A stretch of 64,000 nt of DNA from Numenius arquata (lineage: Eukaryota > Chordata > Aves > Charadriiformes > Scolopacidae), in the NCBI RefSeq assembly GCF_964106895.1, contig NC_133581.1, positions 13,914,455 to 13,978,454 on the forward strand, written 5' to 3'. Positions 10,901 through 22,500 of this stretch are shown piece by piece. A program made the position numbers and the translations under genes. The notes under the pieces were generated by a model. That model was not told where the DNA came from. It saw only the letters and a list, made by a program, of their open reading frames with translations, and ran no database searches. Each line of letters starts with the position of its first letter. Positions within the stretch are counted from its first letter, which is position 1.

Positions 10901-11816
10901 TGGGGAAAATAGAAGGGTCTTCACAGCAGGAATATGCAGACTTCTGTGTTGTCTCTGGAGTCTCCTGCCTGTTCTGTGAAAAGAACGCCTTTTATTTGTG
11001 CTGACCTTTACCTTTGTCTGTCTAATGCTAAATTAAACATTTTCTCATGTTCTTTATAGCTTGAGTGTTGGAAATTTTGTATTTTCTTGAATAATAGCCC
11101 AAAATTTCCTGTGTTCTTATTGCTCCATTCTCATTCCCCATGCAAGGCAATGCCCATGTTTGTTGCAGAGCTCTTGTAGTGGCATTTTTCAGGACTCTCC
11201 TCGGGTAAATCCCAGGACAAGTTCCTGACAACCCACTCAAGTGTTTTTCCCTTGAAATTTACATTAATTCATGTTAGAAAGACCTTTTGAAAATAAAGTA
11301 GGCATTAGAGAAGTGTCACATGCACCAAAATGTGGTTATTTCTGAACCTGCTTACTGTAAGATTAGCATTGTGTTGCTTCTTTGAAGAAGTAAAACTGAG
11401 TTGTGACACGAGACCTTGATTCTGAAGTTAATGTGGTCATTATAGAGCAGTATAGGCAGAAAGTGCACGCCTTGTGTGGGAAGCTGGCGTGCCTTGTGCT
11501 GCTCCCAGGCCTGGCAGCTTTCAGTTCAGTTTTCAGAGCAGGAAACAGCAGAGCTGATGGGGAGAATGCAGATATCCAGACCTGGAGTGCAATTTCACTG
11601 CAGTGTTTCTCTCTTTTCTTCAGGTCCATCATGGATGAGAGCCCTCCTGGAAACATCAACCACCAGCAGCCAGCTGTCTGCTCATCCACAAAAGCCTCAG
11701 AGAGGTTTGGGCTGATGAATAGCACTTGGCCTCTGACTGCCAGGGCCATGCTGAAGTCATTGCCAGACAGACCCACTACCTCAACAACATCTCAGAACAA
11801 AAGTCCCCAGTCCTAG
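1769..11816 (+). CDS. LRRC56: LRRC56, C-terminal half (six spliced exons; 5' exons lie outside the window)
   Basis: Leucine-rich-repeat-containing protein 56 is a cytoplasmic ciliary factor. It is the orthologue of Chlamydomonas ODA8, associates with IFT88, helps deliver outer dynein arms, and is mutated in human primary ciliary dyskinesia (family knowledge). Seen here: exons 1769-1946, 4030-4230, 5720-5784, 7733-7907, 10497-10863 and 11624-11816 keep a single frame, giving 392 residues plus a TAG stop. Recognisable blocks are PDYNYRAEVKKLIPHLEYLD just after the LRR region, SDLTHG joined to CGNPTKALRARRQKL, and IPSPPKSPSP followed by a basic RNHRLRCL stretch. All have clear counterparts in mammalian LRRC56 as I remember it. 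The LRR domain should lie upstream, since the first exon here starts in mid-protein. The human protein is about 540 residues. The C-terminal part is acidic, serine-rich and probably disordered. The family call is firm; the third/fourth exon junction is the least certain detail. Confidence 0.9.
1947..4029 (+). other. LRRC56 intron between exons a and b
   Basis: This is unique sequence. An open frame runs into exon b from 3801, but its upstream part has no matching acceptor in phase and no family similarity, so it is taken as intron. A short stretch near 3583 resembles the start of miR-210 and was rejected. Confidence 0.6.
4030..4230 (+). CDS. LRRC56: LRRC56 exon b
   Basis: The acceptor is cctctttcttag before AT at 4030; these two bases complete the Asp codon begun by the last G of the previous exon. 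The donor is ACATG|gtaacg after 4230, again phase 1. The exon is 201 bp and encodes DPDLGAVARQ, a Ser/Arg/Gly-rich linker, then KELFAEDDFSDLTHG. The SDLTHG end joins the next exon to form the conserved LTHG...CGNPTK block of the family. Confidence 0.9.
4231..5719 (+). other. LRRC56 intron between exons b and c
   Basis: Nothing gene-like was seen. There is a short (CAAA)n run at 5401-5421 and a CAG/CTG-rich patch near 4738-4762. The intron ends in a long T-rich polypyrimidine tract before 5720. Confidence 0.6.
5720..5784 (+). CDS. LRRC56: LRRC56 exon c (CGNPTK block)
   Basis: This is a short exon with acceptor ttttttcttag. It encodes LSQVICGNPTKALRARRQKL, the most conserved C-terminal motif of LRRC56. 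Two donors are possible: GGT|gtatgt after 5784 (phase 0, better consensus) or AG|gtgtat after 5782 (phase 1). Each has an in-frame acceptor in the next exon, so the frame does not choose between them. I took 5784 because its donor is closer to consensus. Confidence 0.85.
5785..7732 (+). other. LRRC56 intron between exons c and d
   Basis: Unique DNA, with no repeat or exon recognised. The open frame that continues past 5784 shows no conservation pattern I recognise. Confidence 0.55.
7733..7907 (+). CDS. LRRC56: LRRC56 exon d (acidic, serine-rich)
   Basis: The frame runs EKDTQALKVTLSDEEEGEDC and on to CHSCRSHSSS. The donor is TCAG|gtactg after 7907, phase 1. Three AGs could be the acceptor: exon starts at 7714, 7725 or 7733. 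Start 7733 fits a phase-0 donor at 5784, and 7725 fits a phase-1 donor at 5782. The SDEEEGED and TDSGEDE clusters are dense casein-kinase-2-type sites (inference). Membership of LRRC56 rests on phase continuity with flanking exons that are recognised, not on recalled homology of this segment. Confidence 0.75.
8220..8258. repeat. 11-bp perfect inverted repeat (hairpin)
   Basis: CAGTGCCAACT at 8220-8230 is the exact reverse complement of AGTTGGCACTG at 8248-8258, with a 17-nt loop. A further 5-bp pair (CATTA with TAATG) lies outside an internal loop. Read on the minus strand, one arm forms ATAGCTCAGTTGGCA, close to a tRNA box A, but no convincing box B follows, so it is not called a tRNA or SINE. 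Confidence 0.7.
8845..8955. repeat. degenerate TTTAGAT / GATC-rich tract
   Basis: Short words such as GATCTC, TTTAGATT, ATAGATTTAAT and TAGATC recur irregularly through about 110 bp of intron. It is best described as decayed low-complexity DNA. A 78-residue open frame covers it, but the hydrophobic look follows from the AT composition. Confidence 0.4.
10497..10863 (+). CDS. LRRC56: LRRC56 exon e (IPSPPK block)
   Basis: The acceptor is gcctgttatag before AT at 10497, which completes a GAT codon with the G left by the previous exon. The donor is CATCAG|gtatgtg after 10863, phase 2. At 367 bp it is the largest exon here. It encodes a VIPSPPKSPSP motif and a following R-rich stretch (ARPWKTRNHRLRCLKIPS) that parallel the mammalian C-terminal region, then a low-complexity Gln/Ser-rich tail. 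A second AG at 10507 would be in phase 0 and would break the join, so 10497 is preferred. Confidence 0.85.
10864..11623 (+). other. LRRC56 last intron with an intronic AATAAA
   Basis: The exon e frame reads through the donor to a stop at 10910-10912, adding about 16 residues. An AATAAA lies at 11292-11297. Together these could make an alternative short terminal exon. Otherwise the interval is ordinary intron. Confidence 0.5.
11292..11297 (+). promoter_or_regulatory. candidate intronic polyadenylation signal of LRRC56
   Basis: A canonical AATAAA sits in the last intron, about 380 bp after the read-through stop at 10912. No canonical signal was seen in the first 1.2 kb after the normal stop, which makes this one more noticeable. 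Use in vivo is not shown. Confidence 0.3.
11624..11816 (+). CDS. LRRC56: LRRC56 terminal coding exon
   Basis: The acceptor is ctcttttcttcag before GTCC at 11624. The G completes an Arg codon with the AG left by the previous exon. The frame runs SIMDESPPGNINHQQPAVCS to a TAG at 11814-11816, ending NKSPQS. Phase and a strong polypyrimidine tract support it; sequence conservation this far C-terminal is weak in the family. I see no AATAAA or ATTAAA in the first 1.2 kb after the stop, so the 3' UTR end is not placed. Confidence 0.8.
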
Positions 11817-14800
11817 AAGATACCCAGGTGGCAGCATGTGTTGGAGTCATGTACACAGCACAGTCTTGAAGGATGGATGCTATCTTTCAGCTGCTTCTGC
11901 AAGCTAAATGCAGAGCTGTGCAAGTAGAGCTGTTCAAACAAATGACATGATTTGCCTCAATTAAGGCTACAGCTCGTCCAGAAATGCTTTCTTTAAAGAG
12001 CACCCGCTGATCAAGAGAAGAGCTAATCAATCTCTTATTACAGAAAAACATGGTTATTTTTGCAGCCTTCATGCACTAAAACAGAACAAGTCCTAACGTA
12101 TTTCCTCTCATCCACACCATGCCCTGCTCTGTGAGTCAGGCAGGGACACAACCAAGCAGAGCGTGGAACCTGCAGTTTGTGGAGTGGGCTGGAGGAGGTG
12201 AGGGACACAGGGCATTCCCTCTCACGCTCAGCCGCCTTGACCTAGCAGCAGCCCCGCAATGTATCTTTTGCAGCTCTGGATGTTTAACTTGCAAGGGACA
12301 AAGCCGGGGACTTGAGAGGAAGCATTGCCTGGAGAGGGTTGTAAGGGAGGGGTGTGTTGCCTGAGGAAGAGCCCAGGAAGGCTGGGTGGATTCAGAGCTT
12401 ATGTCCCCACCGGCACTCACCCCATTCACAGGCATCCAAGGTTCTTCTTGCCTGCATCACTATGGGAGCGAATACTGACCAAGTGGCTCATCCCAATATT
12501 CACATTTTCGTTTGCTCCATAGCTACCTGGAAGGATTTCTCTTGCTTCCTATGGGTAGACATTGCATACCAGAATTTCATTAGCAGAGCTGACCTCTGTA
12601 AGTACATCAGAGCATCCCCTGCATGTGCCTTTAGAGTCAGGTGTCCCACCTCTAGTTTCTTTAGATCAAATAGACTTTCCAATTTCATATGACTGAATAA
12701 TTTTAAGTAATGCTGCAGCAAAGACAAGGCAGAGAAGTAAGGGAATAATCTCTTGCTTTTTCAACAGGGTATTTGCTTTATATTTGTTTGAGATACAAAA
12801 CATCTGTTTTAGTGACTGCGGGCCCTGAGATGTTGATCCAAATGACTGTGCCTTACAACTTTATTGCAGTCTGAAACTAAGTGTCATCACATTTTTTTCC
12901 AGTTTGAATTACTGTTAGATATATATTTCTAAATCAGTTGATAAAACAGTAATTACATGATGAGTTAATGAAATGGTTTATGTCTTCTTTCTACTGGTCA
13001 GCTTAATGTAGAGAGGCAGAATAATAGAGAAAGCCCAAAACTTCATCTCGTCATGGTGATACTTGCACCACTTTCTCCTACAAAATAGTCTGGAACTTGA
13101 AGACAGTTTGCCCAGTTTTGGTGAGTCCTAGAGAAAATCATCCATCAAAAATCATTAAGAACTATGTGGCCTGTGATTCTGTGTGATACTATAGATGCAG
13201 GCAGGATTTCCTGTCAGATGTTGCCTGGCAACAGTGCCTGTGTCCTTTAATGGGTTCCTAAAATTGACTATTTGCCAGTGTCACTGACCATGACCATCAC
13301 CAGAAAAAATTTTGACCTTGTAAAAGAAATAAGAAAGTGGCAGCACAGTTTTCAGAAATGCTCTGTGCCCTCCCCGCCTGCTTGAAGTCTGTGGCCCTCG
13401 CTGGCAGTCAGCACTGGGGACAATCAAACCCTTCTCTATAGCCAGGGTCGTATCAGTGGGTGATGAGAAGGATTGTCTTCTCCAAATAGTCAGAGCCTCC
13501 TTCTCAATTTGCATCTTTGATTTCAAAGGGGCGGACGGAAAAAAAAGCATAAGTGAGTTTTTGTGCGTGGAAAGTGGGGCAGCTAGACGGGTCTGCATGC
13601 ATGCATCTGCAGATGCAACACTTGATACAAATCTGGAAAGTACTCTCAAAAGCGCCTGTGAGCTTGTCTCACGGCAAACACAACTTGGCTCTGTACATGT
13701 GTGGGGCAAGGAGCTTCTCTGTGGTGCTGGAGAGGGCTTGGAGAAATGGTCAGAAAAAAAAGCTTTGCCCTCGTGTGTGGGAAGTGAGTCGCTGAGGGCT
13801 TCATCAAAACAATTTAACTCAGCGTTTCTTGTTTTAACTTCCCATCAGGTGACCCAGTGATAACTCTCAGGGGTGCAGCCAGTGTGTGACGTTCAAAACA
13901 GGCACCCCACTCCTTGCTAACCAATTCTGCTGCATTGATGGCCTAACCAGGACAGTGGCATGCTGTCTAGTGGCATGGCATGTGTGTACAGAGACAGGAG
14001 AATGTGTCCACTCTACTATTGATCAGTGCATCAGTGGGTGACCCAGCAACTTCTCAGGTGCATATCGGTAGGGATGGGTATGTAAGATGGGCTTGAAGCC
14101 ATGTACTTTTGTGTTCTGGCAGTGCCGCCGTGGGGATTTAGCGTCCAGAGCTGACTTGAAGGCTTGAGGAGTGAAGCAGTTGGCATGAACTCTGTGACTT
14201 TAGTGGCACTGTGTTGCAGCAGAAAGCAGCGATGCTGAGAGCTGGGAGCCCTGGGGCACTTGCAGGGCAGCATCTTGATGCCACTTTCCTCATTTGAACC
14301 TCTGGGTTATGTGCAGGAAAGCAAAAGCTCTCCTCGCAGATGGACCTTGTGAGCAGGATGCCCTATGCTCATCTGGGAGGCGTGCTCAGTTTCAAGCTGC
14401 ACTGCTGTCCATGTGCCCAGAGCACAGGGCAGGAGGACAGGGAAGGATGTTCCCATGCTGAGCGAAGCGACAATGCTTTTCCGAGGTGGATCTCCAGCTG
14501 TGTTATCCATCAGGGCAGAGACTGGTTTTGGGCATACAGAGAGGAAGGCAAAGTGACTTGGCAACAGAGCAGTGGCACCAGTAGGAATCTGACTTCTCTC
14601 CATCATGCACACATCTTGTTAATATGGTTTTGGCACAGGGAGTAGAGGAAGACTAATTAGTTCTCAGCACATGAAAGCTTAACAGGTAGCAGAGCCAAGC
14701 ATTGGTGGACAGCTCTGTCGAAGGCATGATTTTTTGCATGCCACCTTCATTACATCCTTTCTGGGTGATCTGACCTGCTCAGTGGCATGTGCAACAGTAT

Positions 14801-15120
14801 GTGCTCTGAAGCTAAATGCGTAAGGAGACCCCGTGCCAGGCTGTTGTGCATGTGGCAGCAGGGAGGCTTGTTAAGAGAGCAAGCTTGTGATCACAGCCCG
14901 ACCCAACAAGGAAGAAGGACTGGTAGTCTCCTCTCTGCCAGTAGTGGGTGCACCTCACGGTTTCCCAGAGCTTCCATGCTGTTGTCTGTTGAAGCTTCCA
15001 GGACAAGCAAAATAAACAGGCCTGTTGCAGATCAGATCTGCACAGCTATAACAGATCCACAGAGGAAATTATTGCTCTGGTTTTAGCCTCTGCTCATCCA
15101 CCTTTCACCTTTTTCATCTA

Positions 15121-15420
15121 GAAAATGTAAAAGCCAGCCAGGGCTTTAATAAGCTAATTAGAAAATGTCAGGTACGATGAGCTACTTGTGAATTTGATTC
15201 TCTTGGCCCAAAAGGGAAATATATGGGGGAGTTTCATCGTGTGTTTTCTTGTTGCTGTTTCCGCTGTTAAACTCCTAGTTGAATATGGACAAAGTCATTT
15301 AATGAACGAGTTTATTTCCATCCCTGCCTTTGCAGGCTCTATTAATATTTATCTTGGTGGGATCCTTGCTTCCAGCTGGATGCAACCAGTTTCAGATGTA
15401 TATTACTAGGGTCCATCCCC
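15121..15420. promoter_or_regulatory. possible conserved non-coding element
   Basis: This AT-rich island in GC-richer surroundings has CTAATTAGAAAATG, TTTAATGAACGAG and TATTAATATTTATC-type motifs that suit homeodomain or POU factors. The call rests on composition only; no alignment was possible. Confidence 0.2.
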
Positions 15421-17320
15421 TCATTCTTGTAAAGGGCCAGGAGCTGCTGATGCCTTTAAGTATCTCGCTGCCTTAATGGGATTTGCTGCCAGCTGCCAAA
15501 TTGATATCTAGTGTGTAAGCAGAGGAGAGGACGAGAGCTGCTTCCCCCTCACCTATTAATAAATTAGCACCACAGGGAAGAGTTTTCTGCCAGGAGTTAA
15601 GTCTCATCAGTGCATCCTGCTAAGGGAGGGGGTGATTAGCTGTGGGCAGCTGCCCTGCAGGGAGCAGGGCTAGGAGCGAAGGGATTTGGCCCAAAGTGAC
15701 AATGCTGTGGCGTTAGCAGGAGCACGGTCCATCCAGCAGGCCTCTCAGCATCACTTAGCTGGTGTCCCGCGAGCAGCTCTGCTCAAGTGGCTGGTGCTGC
15801 CCTGCATACTGAAGGGCTCTGCTCAGCTGGAGCTTTAAAAAACAATGGGAGAAAGAGGCAGGGAGCTGTGTGCCAGCCAGTTATTTCAATGTCTAAAAAT
15901 CCTTCTTCCTCCTGAAGGAAGCGCGTCTGGAACAACATACCACCCAAACACATGGGCCCTGACAAGCAAAGGTGGCTCCTGCTCAGACTTGGATTGCATT
16001 CTGCACCTCCTGGCTCTACAGACCCCGGCCTGTTGTGGGGACCTTAACATCACATTTGGGGGTAGGCCAAAGGGAACACTAGCCCTGTCCAGTGTCCCCA
16101 TCGCAGCTGTGTGCACAGCCCACCTCTTGCACAGGGCTTGTGGCTGTCGTACTTGTTACCGACGACATTACTCTCATTGAAGGCTTGGGGTTGCTTTGCA
16201 CATGGAACAAATTCATGTTCATTGGTGGATGAAGAGGAGGAGAAAGTCCGGGAAATGTTAAAGAGGGAAAGTCTCATACACACCTCCTCTTCAAATACAT
16301 ACAAATCACAGGTCAGCTCAGGATTATTTCCTACATGGTTTCTTGGCTTACCACCATGTTCAGAGCCTGATGTGCTCGGGCTCGTTGCCATGAGCAGTGT
16401 GTGCACCCATGGTAGGACATGGATGCTTCTGGGGTATGATTAGTCAGATGCTCCAGTAATGCCAGTCTCTCCATTGATAAAACAGGGTTTGAGGCGGCTT
16501 GGATATCTGCTTGTTACCATCCAATGCCAAGTGAGATGAATCCTGCCCTGCAGTAATTTCTCGGTGCGCCAGAGTATCCTGGACATTTTTTTTATTGTTG
16601 GCAGCATCTTGCTCCTCTAAAGCTCCCCTAGGGAATACTGGAAATATCCTGGCTGAGGCAAAGAACCAGCCTTGAAGAGTGGAGACAGCACAGGAGTGTG
16701 TGAATGCTGGGGCAGCATGCTTAGTGTCAGTGTACTCCTCGAGCAGGCCTGCCAAGCTTTTGGACCTTCCAGGGAGGTGTGGGCACGTAGGGCAGGACAG
16801 CGGTGGGGCAGCAAGGAGAGCTTGTCCTGGACTAAATTCAAGGTGCCACTGCAGCCTGTGAGCTGGTGCTGCAGGTGGAGAGCTGGCCCACTGCAGATGC
16901 GTCTGGGAGAGCAGGTCTGCTGCCTGGTCCCCAAAAGAGGGGATGGCTGTCAACTCTGTCCCTGAAGACAGAGATGCTGGCCAGACTTTTAGAAACCAGT
17001 CGAGCTAGTTGGGAGGTGACCCAGGTAGTGGAGATCCTGCCTGAGAGGTCTCTTGCTGTCATCAGAAGAAAAACAACCTTGTGGTGACAGCCTTGATCAA
17101 GCCTTAGGGCAGTGGAGTAATTTTTCAGCTCTGCACTGGCTTCCTACAGCCCGAGGACAAATCGTGTGATCTGAGAGGAGGTGTAGCATGGTCTTACACG
17201 GGCAACACAAGCAGGGACTTGCTCTGACCCGTCCCTCAAACAAGGCATCCGTCACAGGCACATCCTTTCTCCATCAGAAACCTCATTGTGCCTGCCCATC
17301 TCCGGCTGGAGCTCAATGTG

Positions 17321-17480
17321 ATTGTGCTAAAATTAAGGGAGTAACTGAGATAATTTTTTAAGCATGCCAGGGGAACACGGCCTTGCAATGGGATACTCCT
17401 GCATGGCACAGCACAAACCAGAAAAATAAAATGTCAGATTCCTGGATGGAGAGTTGCACTATCATTTATAAATGTAAAAC
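17321..17480. promoter_or_regulatory. possible conserved non-coding element
   Basis: The block contains TAAAATTAAGG, TAATTTTTTAAGCATG and CATTTATAAATG words within GC-neutral intergenic DNA. It is a compositional guess only. Confidence 0.15.
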
Positions 17481-19330
17481 TTGTGCCTTAGGAAGAGAGT
17501 GACTGCACACGCAACCAGGCGAGCCGCCACTTCAGCTGAATTTGAAGAGCAAGAGGAACATCCTTAAATGGACGCTAGAGGGAAGAAGAGAGTCTCACAA
17601 ATGTAACTTTTGAAAGTAAAAAGACTCAGAAACCAAACCCAAGCAGCTCCAGAGGGTCTGAGAGGCATTCAGCACACAGCGGGCTCACATTTTCTTTTTT
17701 ACCTTCTCCATCATCCAGTGTGCTGGCCTCACGTGATGCCCCCAAATGCGCTATGCTGGTAATGGCTTGCTGTATTTATTTGGAAGTATTTCATCAGGAA
17801 ACCCGCAATGCCCACAAAATGTGGTGGAGAACATCCCGGACCCCTGCCTCAGCACTGGAAAGTCACAGTGCTGTAGGCCATCTGATGATGCTACGTGCAA
17901 TCCCAGCATGTCTTAAAGAGATGATCTTTGTCACAGGCCACAGCTGCAAACAGGCTCTCGACTGTGCATGGCTTGAGTCATGCCCTGGGCTCACAGTCCT
18001 GAAAAGGTGAGCATCTTCTAGGGTCTGAGTATGGACCTGTCAGCGCTTACCAGAAAAATGCTGCACGCCAGGAGCAACAGCCAGGATCAGGACAGGGTTG
18101 TCTTCTCCAGAAGGAGGGGATTTCCTGGATTACCAAATCTTCCCCAGTTCAGAAGCTCAGTCCCAAGAACTGCTAGGACCCTCTAGGGGAAGTCTCCTGC
18201 TGCCTCCCCGGATGGGGCTTCACAGGAGTAGTGAGGAATTAAAAATATTCTTAGGTCTTGCAGGATCAAAGCAACAAATATCTTTTTTACCCCTGATGAT
18301 CCCTAATGGATTCATTTTTAAATTGGGAAAAAAGAATGGAATCTAAGCCAAAAAACTCTCTTTTCCCTGATTTGTCCTATCCATTTTATTTTATCAAAGA
18401 AAAAAAGAGGTATTAACTTCCCTGCTCAACTGCTATTCCCCAATCCTGATTTTTTGGATTATGAAGCAGGCATCCAAACACAAACCTTTGGATTAGATTA
18501 GCGGCGTTGAAAAACAAACGAGAGGCCCTTGCTGCTGCGGAAAAAGTGACAACTTTACCTTAAGACTGAGCAATGTTGCAAGTGATTTACAGAGGAAGAT
18601 GAGGAGAAGGAGGGATCGGCTTTGGATCAGCTGCAGTAATTCATGTTGGTTTTTATAACCGCCTCATCAGAAGGCACCGCCATTGCTGTGCGCTGCACCT
18701 CAAGCACACAACCAGGTGGGCGAAGACACAGAGGTGTAACCCAGCTGGATGAAGGCCTGTCTGCACCCTACCTGCACCAGCAGAGAGCCAAGCTGCTGAC
18801 CTCCAGTCTGGGGGCAGCTTCCAGAAACCCCCAGTGTCTTCTGGGTGGCTGAGGTTTTGGGTCAAGGTCTTCTCCCCCGTCCGTCCCCAGCAGAAGGCTT
18901 GGGCACCGGTGATAGTGCTAGAGAGAAGGAGCACCCCATCTGTAGGATATGAGCCCAGGCAGCAGAGCAGGAAGGTTGTAAGAGTCAGTATCACTGTTAA
19001 GTGTCCAACAGGACCCTGTCCCAGCCTTTCCCTTGGTGTCATCTTCAGCTCTTCCGTCTGGTGGAGTGCAAGGGGCAAGGAGACAGGTTCATAGCAGAGA
19101 TGGGTGATATTTGAGCTGAGCCCAACAGATCTACTCCTTTGTGACTTTCCTCAAGACACCTGACAGAGCAGGATGTGGATGCTGAATGCCTCATCTTGAG
19201 CCCTGCGTACCCTGTCCTCTCCTCTGCTCTCAGCTTCTTGCTCCCGTTGTAGTCCTGTCCCTTTTCTCTCAGGTCTCTGATGTTCCTGCTCCTACATCAA
19301 AGCTCTCCTGCAAGCAGCATGACCTCTTCA

Positions 19331-19505
19331 CAGAATCACAGGCTGGTTGAGGTTGGAAGGGACCTCTGGAGGTCATCTGGTCCAACCCCCCTGCTCAAGC
19401 CACCTAGAGCCAGTTGCCCAGGAGCATGACCAGATGGCTTTTGAATACCTCCAAGGATGAAGATTCCACACCCTTCCTGGGCAACCTGCTGTGGTTGAAA
19501 GAGTG
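19331..19505 (-). mobile_element. CR1 LINE 3'-end fragment
   Basis: It reads on the plus strand as the reverse complement of a CR1 3' end: it starts CAGAATCACAGGCTGGTTGA, continues with the GGTTGGAAGGGACCTC core, then GTCCAACCCCCCTGCTCAAG, and ends near the GGGCAACCTG block. The 5' end is truncated, as is normal for CR1. This is an avian/reptilian family and is moderately diverged here. Confidence 0.9.
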
Positions 19506-22500
19506 TTTGCAGAATAACGTTTCTGGCAGTGGGTAGGTCTCAGTGCTTCCCCTTCAGAGGACCAGGACTCTCATTGCATGGCAGAACTAGCTGTGTCCCC
19601 ATCCTGCCTCTTGCCATGCCCAACTGCATTGAGGTGCTTTGGGTTGGGAAAGGTGGTCATCCACACAAGACCTGCCCATCTCAGCTCTCAGGCACTGGTG
19701 GCCGATGCTCCAGGAGCACTACACAGTGTCAGACTATGCTGCACAGTACCCCCTCCTAGGGTGATGCATCCATGTGTCCAGGTTCTGGAGCATGGGGCAC
19801 ATGGGATGCCTGTGTGGGAATGCTGCCAGCCCCGAGCAGGAGGCGGCTGTGCTGCCAACACATATGGGCAGGGATGGAAAGGGGCTGCATTGTCATGCTG
19901 GCATTTGGGAAGGTGGTCAAAAGTGCAAGAGGGGAACTTTGTGTGTGTGCACCTCTGTGTATTACTGTCCATGTGTATGTGTCTGCTCCCTGCCAGGTAC
20001 TGAGACCTGACGGAGATGGCTCTTTGTGGCATCACTGCCACTCTGCCCTGAGCCAAGAGCTGGGGACATGGGAGGTCAAACCAGGGCTGCAGGGGTGGTT
20101 CAGGCTGCAGAAAGGGCTTAGCCAGCAAGACCCTGATTGCTCCAACTCAGCCACTGCCAATCCAATGCCAACATGGAAATAGCGAAGAGCTGCAAACGCA
20201 CTCCTGCTCCATTTGCAGCTCTTGGCAGGATTTCTGTCTCCCGCTGCATGCTGGAGCCAGCACAGACTCCCAGGGAGGCTTTGGCAGAAAGGCTGTGAGA
20301 ATCCTTTCATTTGAGACGCCCCAAGCTGTGTCCTACCCCAGGGCACAGCCCTCATCTGCCCTGCCACAGCCCTTCCCTGGGTCACCACAGGCGGAGGAGA
20401 TAAGGACCAAGCAGCTCTGCAAATCTCAGCCTCGCTGCTTCCCTCTATTTTGAGATGTCAGTGCAGTGGGGAGCACCTCCAGGTTCAGTTGTGCTGTTGG
20501 GTCACTCCCACACCATAAGCAGTCAAGCAAGATTTCAGCCTTGTAGGAAGGCAGGAGAAGTCCTTTTCTCCTGCCTGTGGAAGTGTGTTACCCAGGCAAG
20601 TCCTTGAGCAGCACCCTGAGGTGCATGAGGCAGGGGGTCAACCCTTTCTGGCAGGGCCAGTGGTTTACAAAGCATCAGGCCAGATTCCCAGCTGGTGCAA
20701 ACTGGTGTTGCCTCCCTGATTTTCACCCAGGCCAGCTCATATGTGCTAGCTGCAGAGCGGGTCCCTCACTCTCCAAGCACTGCGCCTGCCTTGACAAAGA
20801 TCCTGGGATGCTGGCAGGGTTTGACTGGTTTATTTAATGAGCGCTGGGGCTGTGGCCTGCCACAAGTGATTTATTCCTGTTCTGGATCACAGACTTTGAA
20901 CCGTCTTTCCTATTTCCAGTGCTTCTGGTGCGGCTTTCTTTGAAGCATCATCGCTGTTCAGCAGCGATGCATGTTCAAGTGGGGTACCAGAGCTGAAGGA
21001 CATCTCCCAGGCTCCCATGGCACCCAGCAGGTGCTCAGCAGCTGTGCCCGTCTACAGCTGTGCCCTGCCCACCTCCAGGAGACATTGCTCAAAGTTCTTG
21101 TCTTCAGTCCAGGAGCACTGTGCTTTGGTCCTGGCACATCAAACCAGTGGGTCCAGGGCTGCCCATCTCCTGCTCAGGCAGATGTTGGAACTTTTCACTG
21201 TAGCCTCCAATTTTTTGTGATGAGATCAGGTTGGCTTTGGATGAGAGACCCAGGGACACAGTGGTGTTGATGTAGGTCAGCAGCCAGGTGCCGATTCACC
21301 TGCTCTGAGGATATTCATGGTGCCGTCAGGGAGAAGGCAGCAGCAGACAAAATAAATACATCTCAAAAGCAGGAGAGAGCTGAATATAAGGGAGCATAAG
21401 AATATCTTTGCAGAGTGAATCCTAACCCCCTAACCCCTCGCTCCTGCTCATGGATCGTCTCCAGTTGTAGCCAGTAGCAGATGCCCAGGGAAAAGCCGTC
21501 AGAGCATAGGAACAGGACAAGAAACATTTCCTGCTTGTCTGGCTCCATCTCTGCGGCCACCTGCCTGTTGCACAGGACAAGCAAACATCAAAACGGGTTT
21601 AAAATGCTCTCCCAGCCTCCAGCAATCTGTAGCTCAATAGCTGTGAATTTAATCAGTGAATTTAAATCTTTGCATTTAATACACAGCAGATATGGTTATA
21701 TTTTTCTCCATTAAGTTTCCTAGGCTTTTTCGGGGGAAACAGGACATCCCTTCGCCACTTCTTGTCCCCATGCCACAGCCCAAAGGTGGCCTGCAGCTGG
21801 CATGGCTGCCAATGGCTCCATGTTTCCAAAGATGACTTGTCATATATATATGTTTTTTCAAAAATGAAAACCTGGAATAATAACAGCCGTGAGAGTATAC
21901 AATGTTTGTTTTCCAAGCAGCATGGAAATTAAGAAAGGCTATCATTGCTCCTTGTTCACACACTGTTAATCACTTCCAAATTTCCCTGCTCTCCCCCGTG
22001 CTGCTGTGTGTCACCTCTCCCCTTCTTCGTGGCTTCCCCGGAGCAGGCTGTCCCCTGGAGGACCTGTCCATGAGGCTTTCCCCTTCGGCTCTGCTTTGGT
22101 TTGCTGGAGCTCACTGGCACATCCCAAAGCTGAGGGCAGGTGTTTGCTCCAGCTCTGCAGTCTCCTGCCAGCAAGAGCAGTGATGCTTCATGCTGCTGGT
22201 CCTGTCTCCCTGTGCAGCCCCGGACATGGGCTGCCAGCATCCCTAGATAAGAAATTTGGGTGCTTTCCCTCCAAACTGTGGCGTGCAGACACTTGGTGCT
22301 GCAGCGTTAACACCTGCCACCCACAGCCCCTCTGCCTCACTGATGCATGGAAGCTTCTGGCCCCTGCCAAATTGCAGAGCGAGCAGCAGAATCAAGCACG
22401 GGAGAAGAGACCAGGGGGAGCACACCGGGCCCCATCACTCCTCCCAGCCAGTGTCATCCTCTCCCTGGCATACCCATGCCCCTGAGCGGGCAGCGGGCAC

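Larger units (their letters stand above)
11817..19330. other. LRRC56 3' flank and intergenic DNA
   Basis: The beginning must contain the LRRC56 3' UTR, whose end I cannot place. Beyond it no coding exon, RNA gene or repeat family was recognised. AT-rich blocks at 15121-15420 and 17321-17480 look like possible conserved non-coding elements, judged by composition and TAAT-type motifs only. Confidence 0.5.

Noticed and set aside
16444..16953. 169-codon minus-strand open frame
   Set aside because: It is overlapped by other frames on both strands and has no family signature, so it is treated as chance.
21421..21440. Telomere-like CCTAACCCCCTAACCCC
   Set aside because: Two imperfect units only, not a telomeric array.
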